A stretch of 42,632 nt of DNA from a virus. Under the pieces are notes generated by a model. The model made no database searches and was not told the DNA's origin. It worked only from the letters and a program-made list of their open reading frames with translations. Positions within the stretch are counted from its first letter, which is position 1; each line of letters starts with the position of its first letter. The stretch is taken from positions 1-42,632 of the IMG/VR virus record IMGVR_UViG_3300025669_000073; one strand, 5' to 3'. A program made the position numbers and the translations under genes. This document shows positions 37,718 to 42,632 of this stretch, in pieces.

Positions 37718-37984
37718 TCAGTCTAGCTCCCCGTTGTAGGGCCGCGTTTTGAGCCCCGACCACCCCGCCTCTTCGAGCGCTTCGATCACCGTCTTGCCGC
37801 CGGGCGGCGACACGGAGACCACGATCCGCCACCCTTCCCATCCCCTTCGGCGGGGCTCGTAGACCGCGGAAAAGAAGTTCGGAGCGGCTTCCGGGTCCGC
37901 TTCCTGCAAGTGGCGCAGTCCAGCCGCGTGCAGGTACAGCGTGTTCCTGAGCAGGCGCTTCAGGATGCCTTTAAAGGCGCTCAT
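37718..37984 (-). CDS. Unknown small protein (88 aa)
   Basis: The N-terminal basic amphipathic helix (FKGILKRLLRNTLYLHAAGL) is followed by a small strand-rich part (WEGWRIVVSVSPPGGKTVIE) and a short acidic end. There are two base spaces to the gene before and none to the gene after. The family is not recognised. Confidence 0.5.
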   Translation of the reverse strand: MSAFKGILKRLLRNTLYLHAAGLRHLQEADPEAAPNFFSAVYEPRRRGWEGWRIVVSVSPPGGKTVIEALEEAGWSGLKTRPYNGELD

Positions 37985-37988
37985 GGTC

Positions 37989-38891
37989 CTACTCCCGCCG
38001 CGCGATGGCCGCGTTCGCCCACATGACGGCCTCTTCGATCTTCGTGAGCGCCAGCGCCCGCTCGCGCGACTCCGGGCACAGCGTCATGACGTAGCGGGCC
38101 AGCGCCCCCGCCTCGTGCCGGAGAACGACGTACTTGTCCAACTGGCCGTCCTTCGGAGCGTGGTAGCTGAAGCGCACGTCGATCTCCGCTACCTCTTCCG
38201 GCGTCAGCATGCGGCCGGTGACGTTGATCCCTTCGGGGAGCGGTCGCGGGTCTAGCTTCCCGCCGCCCGAGGCGGGCAGGTCGATGACCAGATCCGTGAA
38301 CCCTTCGGGCCCGTCCTCCCATCGGCCTACACGGATGCCCTGCCCGTTCTCATCCGTCGTGTCCGCGAACATGAGATCGGGGGAGTCCGGGACCGGCGTG
38401 AACGAGAACCGGATCTGGCGGCCAGGGACGCCATGAGCGGCCTCAAGCTCCGCCTTCAGCTCATCGATCCGGGCCGCTTGGTTGTGCTCAAGCGTCGAGT
38501 TGTAGCCGATGCACTGCCCGTCTGCGTTGACCAGGACGGCCTCGCAGGTTCGGCACAGGTGGCGGCCTTCACCCTTGTAGGCCCATACGTGCCCGCAGTA
38601 GGTGCAGACGTACCGACGCAGGAGTCTCTCGCGGGCCAGCGGCATCCCGGCCGGTCGAGCGTCCGTCCCCGTCCCCGCGTAGGGGTTCGCCTCTGCGAGC
38701 TTGGCGACGAAGTCATCGGAGACGCGGCCGGAGAAGTTGCAGTTCGGGCAGCTCGGCCCGGCGCCGCCGACATCGTGTCCCCATGACTTTCCGCACGCCC
38801 TGCACGTCACTAGGCCATCGGAACCGTCGCCTTCGTACCAGCTTCCGATCTCGCCCTCTCCGATGCCGCCCCAGTCGGCTACTCGCGTCAT
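37989..38891 (-). CDS. Protein with two zinc ribbons (300 aa)
   Basis: The preferred start is ATG 38891 with GGAG nine bases before; GTG at 38906 is an alternative. Two ribbons are seen: C30/C33 with C48/C51, and C96/C99 with C113/C116, both with aromatic residues after the first pair (CGKSWGH; CGHVWAY). The C-terminal half is alpha/beta (QIRFSFTPVPDSPDL; EVAEIDVRFSYHAPKDGQLD) and ends in helices with LTKIEEAVMWANAAIA. The tail resembles phage Acb2-like or other small ligand-binding helical proteins only loosely, so no name is given. Nucleic-acid binding is suggested by the ribbons. Confidence 0.6.
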   Translation of the reverse strand: MTRVADWGGIGEGEIGSWYEGDGSDGLVTCRACGKSWGHDVGGAGPSCPNCNFSGRVSDDFVAKLAEANPYAGTGTDARPAGMPLARERLLRRYVCTYCGHVWAYKGEGRHLCRTCEAVLVNADGQCIGYNSTLEHNQAARIDELKAELEAAHGVPGRQIRFSFTPVPDSPDLMFADTTDENGQGIRVGRWEDGPEGFTDLVIDLPASGGGKLDPRPLPEGINVTGRMLTPEEVAEIDVRFSYHAPKDGQLDKYVVLRHEAGALARYVMTLCPESRERALALTKIEEAVMWANAAIARRE

Positions 38892-38913
38892 GTTGTCTCG
38901 CTCCACTTGGTCC

Positions 38914-39180
38914 CTACCTCTTCCGGCGCGGCCACGGCTGCAACCGCCTCACGCGCCTCTCGGAGCGCTTCTGTCGCGCCCGGCTGAATGCTCCCATGGT
39001 CAGGGGTCCGGTCCCCTCCGGGGGTTCCTGCGGCCTCCGGGCGAGCGCCCAGAGTACCGCTTCGGTCATCGCAGCTATCCACGCCCGGTACGCCGCTGCG
39101 AGCGCCGCCCGGTCGATGTCCCATTGGAGCGACCGACCGTAGCGGTCGTATTGCGGGTAGTACGAGCACCCGTACATCAT
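38914..39180 (-). CDS. Unknown small protein, Tyr/Trp-rich N-terminus and basic C-terminus (88 aa)
   Basis: ATG 39180 overlaps the preceding stop (ATGA) with GGGGC upstream. The N-terminus is unusual, MMYGCSYYPQYDRYGRS, followed by a helix with AALAAAYRAWIAAMTEAVLW and a strongly basic end (RARQKRSERRVRRLQPWPRR). The end could bind nucleic acid or the capsid interior. The family is not recognised. Confidence 0.5.
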   Translation of the reverse strand: MMYGCSYYPQYDRYGRSLQWDIDRAALAAAYRAWIAAMTEAVLWALARRPQEPPEGTGPLTMGAFSRARQKRSERRVRRLQPWPRRKR

Positions 39181-39377
39181 TTGCCCCGATCCCGGACGCC
39201 GTAGGCGAGACGCCCAATCTCCCGGTCCAGCTTGCGCTCGGCGGCAGGGGCGGTCGATGGTCTCCCGAACGTGCGCCCGCAAGCCTCGCAACCGCGTGGG
39301 TACGTGTGCCCTCCTAGGATCCTCGCTGTTCTTTCAGACCCACAGGACGGACACTTCACGGGGTTCTTGCTCTTCAT
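39177..39377 (-). CDS. Zinc-ribbon protein (66 aa)
   Basis: ATG 39377 has GGAG upstream. The first half is a classical two-knuckle ribbon: C9-P-S-C12 and C30-E-A-C33, in KCPSCGSERTARI and RGCEACGRTFG. The rest is a basic helix. It may bind DNA or RNA, or hold a partner protein. One of at least seven cysteine-ribbon genes in this segment. Confidence 0.6.
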   Translation of the reverse strand: MKSKNPVKCPSCGSERTARILGGHTYPRGCEACGRTFGRPSTAPAAERKLDREIGRLAYGVRDRGK

Positions 39378-39386
39378 CGGGCGCTC

Positions 39387-39932
39387 CTACGCATCAGGGT
39401 TCGGCACAGCCTCCATCTCGGCGCGGCACTTCGGGCAGTGAGCCATCGCGCGGTTCCCGCCCGCCACCTTCGTGACGAAACCGCACGTCGGGTTCTTGCA
39501 GACATAGAGCCCCGGCTGGTACGCAATCGGCGGCCGGACCGGCTCGGTCGGCTCTGGCAGCGCCACGGGCGCCGGCCAGTCGAGCGCCTCGCACAGGGCC
39601 TCCATGGACGCGGCAGCCACACCGCCGGGGGCACCCGGGACGTGTACGCGAACCTGACCGGACCGCACCTGCTCGAGCTGGACGACGTCCTGCGCCCGCA
39701 CCACGACGGCGCGGCTTGTCTCCGCGTCGGTGAAGGCGATGCTTCCGCACAGGGCCAAGCCGGACTTGAGCGGTAGTTCGCCCGTGATGGGATCCATCTC
39801 GCGCATGCGCGCCCTGTTCGAGAGGATCTCCCAAGAGGCCCCGTCGAGCGGGTTGGGATCCTTCGGCGGCTCACCGGCGATGGGCTCTGCCGCCTTCGGG
39901 GCCTTCGGGGCCGTGCTCTTCTTGCGTGGCAT
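39387..39932 (-). CDS. Unknown protein with C-terminal zinc ribbon (181 aa)
   Basis: The start is ATG 39932 (MPRKKSTAPK), after GGAGA; a GTG two codons earlier lies in the ribosome site. A basic, Pro-rich N-terminus leads to a beta-rich domain (AVVVRAQDVVQLEQVRSGQV, then RVHVPGAPGG) and a ribbon with C145-x4-C150 and C166-P-K-C169. It lies between the small terminase and other ribbon genes. No family was recognised. Confidence 0.55.
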   Translation of the reverse strand: MPRKKSTAPKAPKAAEPIAGEPPKDPNPLDGASWEILSNRARMREMDPITGELPLKSGLALCGSIAFTDAETSRAVVVRAQDVVQLEQVRSGQVRVHVPGAPGGVAAASMEALCEALDWPAPVALPEPTEPVRPPIAYQPGLYVCKNPTCGFVTKVAGGNRAMAHCPKCRAEMEAVPNPDA

Positions 39933-39934
39933 AA

Positions 39935-40858
39935 TCACTCTCCGTCCGCCGCTTTGGCATCCTCTTTCGATAGGTAGTATTTGAGCGCGTCGCTAACCGC
40001 CTCTGGGCCGTCATCGACGCCGTCAGGAACACGGCCGGCGAGCATGTAGAGAAGCTCCGGGAGCCCCGCTTCGTCGATGCTCGCGAGCGCCGCCTTCAGG
40101 TCTTCTGGCACGTCTACGTCGTCTCCAGGGTCCACAGTGGGGCGCATGCCCTCAATCGCGTACTTCGCTCGGATGGTCGATTGCATCGAAGCGATCAGCT
40201 TGAAAATGTGCGCGGTCGGCCATTCCTCGCGGACCTCGACGTCCTCTTCCCACCACGCCGCCTCTGCCTCCGGGTTCCCTATGACGTCCGCCGGCATAGA
40301 CGCTGCGGTACCGTCTTCGGCCCGCACGCACAGCGGCGAAAGGCCGCCCATCATGGCCGCCCGGTCCCGAATGTCCTTTACTTGCCACCGCGGCATGTAG
40401 CGCACCCGGTTCCCGTGGTGAATGACCCCCTCTTGCAGGTCGAGCAACCCGTCGAGTGAAAGCCGATCCCGCTCGAGCGACCGAGCCCGCATTTCTGGCA
40501 GGAGTACCCGCAAGGCGGCCACCTGCCCCACGGCACCGGATGCCGGCCGCGCCCGCGGCACCATCGCTTGTCCGGCCCCTCGAGGCACGGGAACGTAAGA
40601 CGGGGGCTTAGGGCCATCGGTCCCGGGGTCTGCGACCGTCAAGGCCAGCGGGCGAGCGCAGGCCCTCGAGACGACGGTTTTGCCGATATGGACCCCATGA
40701 TTCTCCTGGATTAGCGCCGCGATGGCCCGGAATGATTCACCAGCGTCCCGCCATTTGAGAACTTCGGCGTGCAGCCCAAGCTCCTCAATTCGCGTCACTT
40801 TCCCCGCACGCCGGGCCACTCGCGTCCCGGATTTGTCCCTGGCCCGCTTCGCGCTCAA
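39935..40858 (-). CDS. Putative terminase small subunit (307 aa)
   Basis: The start is TTG at 40858: GGAGG lies 4 bases upstream and the previous stop overlaps as TTGA. The GTG at 40888 has no such site. Residues about 28-70 form a helix-turn-helix (HAEVLKWRDAGESFRAIAAL ... KTVVSRACAR), the kind that recognises packaging DNA. The rest is helical with a conserved-looking AHIFKLIASMQSTIRAKYAI and an acidic C-terminus. Gene order (first of the packaging run, with the large subunit about 4.5 kb on) and the domain layout support the call, but a transcription regulator is not excluded. Confidence 0.55.
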   Translation of the reverse strand: MSAKRARDKSGTRVARRAGKVTRIEELGLHAEVLKWRDAGESFRAIAALIQENHGVHIGKTVVSRACARPLALTVADPGTDGPKPPSYVPVPRGAGQAMVPRARPASGAVGQVAALRVLLPEMRARSLERDRLSLDGLLDLQEGVIHHGNRVRYMPRWQVKDIRDRAAMMGGLSPLCVRAEDGTAASMPADVIGNPEAEAAWWEEDVEVREEWPTAHIFKLIASMQSTIRAKYAIEGMRPTVDPGDDVDVPEDLKAALASIDEAGLPELLYMLAGRVPDGVDDGPEAVSDALKYYLSKEDAKAADGE

Positions 40859-41142
40859 TCGTCCTCCGGAACTTCCCCTCGGTTCCACGCATCGCGGAAC
40901 TTTTCGAGCTGTCCCACGTTCCCCACATATAGGCCCGCGGGGGTCCTACTTATGCCGGTCACCTTGGATGGGAATGCGTCGGCCCTCCGATGCACCGTTG
41001 CTTCCGACACGTCGAGCACGTCGCTGATAGCCCTGGCGCCCTTTACCAGTCGATCCGGCGGCTTGAGCGGCGGTCCCGCCTTGCTTCCCAGTAAGCCTGC
41101 GCCCCTTGCGGCCGTTCGTAGCTTCTGTTCTGCCTCACTCAT
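40855..41142 (-). CDS. Helix-turn-helix DNA-binding protein (95 aa)
   Basis: This is the first gene of the minus-strand run. ATG 41142 is preceded by GAGG with 5 bases spacing. Residues about 33-58 give a helix-turn-helix of MerR/excisionase type (LVKGARAISDVLDVSEATVH, then RRADAFP), followed by a wing-like strand with TPAGLYVGNVGQLEKF. Candidates are an operon regulator or a packaging-site binding protein that works with the small terminase, whose start overlaps this stop. Confidence 0.6.
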   Translation of the reverse strand: MSEAEQKLRTAARGAGLLGSKAGPPLKPPDRLVKGARAISDVLDVSEATVHRRADAFPSKVTGISRTPAGLYVGNVGQLEKFRDAWNRGEVPEDD

Positions 41143-41334
41143 GGTCGCCTCACCTGTAATACGTCACACCTACGCACAATTGCGCAAGCCTGATCAAGAG
41201 GTACCAGACCGGGCGAGCGAAGCGCAACATTATCGTTGCGGTGTCGTCATTTGTTGACGGTTCCTGTCCGTTCTGCGAGGCTGCCCGTGCATCAATCGAC
41301 ACGCCGCATGGCGCGGCCACGAACGGAGGGAGCT
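41143..41334. promoter_or_regulatory. Divergent control region with two adjacent dyads
   Basis: This 192-bp spacer separates the two transcription directions. It holds a perfect six-base dyad cgcaac/gttgcg with a six-base spacer at 41223-41240, and a perfect five-base dyad cgtca/tgacg at 41245-41259, only four bases apart. A near-palindrome around aatt lies at about 41175-41186. The second dyad overlaps a TTGACG that could be a -35 element for the plus strand, but no good -10 follows. Helix-turn-helix genes lie on both sides, so operators are likely; promoters are not proved. Confidence 0.5.
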
Positions 41335-42462
41335 ATGGGAAACGGGAGCAACGGGAGCAACAGGAGCAAGGCCGTAGACGCGGCACAGCGGCACGCGGAA
41401 GAGGTATCGCGGTGGGCGGAGCACAAGGCTCGTCAGGCCGACGAGATCGCGGACTACATGCAGCGGGTTGTCGTGGCGGGCGAGCGGTTTGGGCGAATGT
41501 CGCTGTGCTTGCAGGGGCTATCCGCCACCTTCGCAGAGGGTGCGATGGCCGATCCGCCGAGCCTGTCAGTCGTGGACGATGAGCCCGCCGAAGAGACCGA
41601 AGAGACGAAGGCGCTCCGAACGGAGCGTAACCACCTCCGACAGGTAGTCCGAAGCCTGAAGCGGGAGACCGCTGCGCTGGCCCTGGAGTGCCGCGAGGCG
41701 CGCCCCCCGAAGTGGTTGCTCGACTTCGCAAAGGGTACGCCCGGTCGCTTGGCGGTACAGGCGCACCTCACGAAGCGCGATGAGTTCGAGATCATGGGCG
41801 GGGTAGGACAGAAGGCCCTCCGTTGGGCTCGCGACTGGAATCGCGCCCACGGTGGCGCCTGGGCTATCGCGAGCATGCGCCGTGAGCCCGGCGAGATGCC
41901 TGCGGTGAGTGCCGAGATCGTGGAGCTGCGAGGCATGGACGCGGTCGCAGTGGCTACGGCCGAGAAGATGCTGGTCGATCTCGCAATGTCGAACGGAGAG
42001 GTGTTCTACAACCTCTCGCCCACCGATCCGGCTGTCGCTACCGCGCTGCGGGACTTCCCGGAGACGGTTTGCCTGTCCGTGATCGTCCCTCCGAGCCCGG
42101 AAGGCCCGTTCTGCTGGGATATGGAAGCGCAGGGCGCCCCGGACTGCGTCGGAATGCCCCTGTACGAAGTGGTGACCGGGACCGCCGAGACCGACGTGGA
42201 AGCGCTTGTCCGCCTCGGAGACGTCAGCGTGGAGGATGGGGCCGCCCGCATCGACTTCGGGGATCTGGAGTCGTTCACGTCCGGTACCGCGAAGCTCCGT
42301 TCGGACCGCCCGGGTGCCTACGGCCTCGCGTTCGTTGCGAGGGATGGGGACGCGGTCACGCACGCGACGATCTACCCGCCGTCCGTGCGGGAAGCAGCCG
42401 AGCGCATCGCGGGCTACGGTCCGTTGCGTCGGGCGTGGCACCGGCTGGTAGGGCGCGGGTAG
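41335..42462 (+). CDS. Unknown protein, divergently transcribed (375 aa)
   Basis: The start is ATG 41335 with GGAGGG upstream; the longer frame before it covers the control region. The N-terminus has three Asn-Gly-Ser-type units, then a coiled-coil-like helix (SKAVDAAQRHAEEVSRWAEH), a second helical part (EETKALRTERNHLRQVVRSL) and an alpha/beta C-terminal domain with WLLDFAKGTPGRLAVQAHLT, IIVPPSPEG-like strands and a basic end. Being the only complete plus-strand gene, it may be an early or regulatory function. No family was recognised. Confidence 0.55.
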   Translation: MGNGSNGSNRSKAVDAAQRHAEEVSRWAEHKARQADEIADYMQRVVVAGERFGRMSLCLQGLSATFAEGAMADPPSLSVVDDEPAEETEETKALRTERNHLRQVVRSLKRETAALALECREARPPKWLLDFAKGTPGRLAVQAHLTKRDEFEIMGGVGQKALRWARDWNRAHGGAWAIASMRREPGEMPAVSAEIVELRGMDAVAVATAEKMLVDLAMSNGEVFYNLSPTDPAVATALRDFPETVCLSVIVPPSPEGPFCWDMEAQGAPDCVGMPLYEVVTGTAETDVEALVRLGDVSVEDGAARIDFGDLESFTSGTAKLRSDRPGAYGLAFVARDGDAVTHATIYPPSVREAAERIAGYGPLRRAWHRLVGRG

Positions 42463-42466
42463 TCCG

Positions 42467-42632
42467 ATGGGGCGCGTGTACATGCCGAGCCGGATTCGTG
42501 AGCTGCGCGAGGCCCGCGGCTGGAGCCGGGGAGAACTGGCCCGGCGCATGCGCGAGGCTGGACTAGGCGGCCTGCACAAGCTAGACCGGCGGCTTGTGTG
42601 GGCCTGGGAGCGCACCGGGAAGGGGTCTCGAC
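42467..42632 (+). CDS. XRE-type helix-turn-helix protein, N-terminal fragment (cut by right edge)
   Basis: The frame is open from ATG 42467 to the window end, 55 codons, starting 4 bases after the previous stop; a second ATG at codon 6 is an alternative start. SRIRELREARGWSRGELARR is a typical first half of a Cro/CI-type helix-turn-helix, followed by a longer than usual loop (EAGLGGLHKLDRRL) and VWAWERTGKG. It may be a repressor acting on the nearby divergent region. Confidence 0.6.
   Translation, partial: MGRVYMPSRIRELREARGWSRGELARRMREAGLGGLHKLDRRLVWAWERTGKGSR

Noticed and set aside
41143-41175. TATTAC at 41156-41161 on the minus strand as a -10 element for the 95-aa gene
   Set aside because: It would leave a leader of only a few bases including the ribosome site, and no -35 at 16-18 bases is convincing.
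1-42632. tRNA genes, integrase, attachment sites, insertion sequences
   Set aside because: None seen by eye on either strand; no cloverleaf end motif, recombinase motif or transposase frame was found, though a short tRNA could escape a manual reading.

Overview
This window is a stretch of a large, GC-rich genome of a tailed double-stranded DNA phage (Caudoviricetes) with a contractile (myovirus-type) tail, or a prophage of that type. The basis is a complete morphogenesis run read on the minus strand: small terminase, large terminase, portal, Mu gpF-like head protein, prohead protease/scaffold, major capsid protein, neck proteins, tail sheath, tail tube, and the first codons of a probable tape-measure protein cut by the left edge. 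No bacterial housekeeping gene, rRNA, tRNA, integrase or insertion sequence is visible. The host cannot be named from the sequence; the one visible lipoprotein signal only shows that the product is meant for a bacterial cell.

Layout, in transcription order on the minus strand (right to left). (1) 41142-35436: a compact early-packaging segment with a helix-turn-helix protein, the small terminase (TTG start) and about a dozen small genes. Many overlap by 3-4 bases (ATGA/TTGA), and at least seven carry CxC/CxxC zinc-ribbon cysteines. One is a RyR-domain protein and one a small lipoprotein. (2) 35435-33522: large terminase. (3) 33505-17913: two adjacent giant genes (2,585 and 2,608 codons), together about 37% of the window. 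The second is a DarB-like N6-adenine methyltransferase fused to an SNF2-type helicase. The first is a multidomain protein with a canonical HD phosphohydrolase domain, a winged-helix-like segment and a recurring linker motif. (4) 17903-11046: two unknown proteins, portal, a small coiled-coil protein, the MuF-like protein, a protease-scaffold fusion with a strong internal start, and a major capsid protein with an Ig/FN3-like insertion. (5) 10963-3529: a 943-aa beta-helix head decoration or fibre candidate, a tandem pair of paralogues, and the neck/tail-completion genes. (6) 3519-1: sheath, tube, probable tape-measure chaperone and tape measure.

On the plus strand a divergent unit starts at 41335: an unrecognised 375-aa protein and an XRE-type helix-turn-helix protein running off the right edge. 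The 192-bp divergent spacer holds two perfect dyads that could be operators. No other gap exceeds about 120 bases. The gaps inside the head module contain a striking series of perfect hairpins.

How it may work together (inference). The giant genes sit among packaging and head genes, not replication genes. That is the logic of phage P1 DarB, an internal head protein injected with the DNA to protect it from host restriction. The window would then encode a virion loaded with two giant multi-enzyme proteins, a methyltransferase-helicase and an HD-hydrolase protein. The linking signs are a shared HKYIxR...YxY motif in both giants and a repeated TAADRMKAA-type linker in the first, with a diverged copy in the second.
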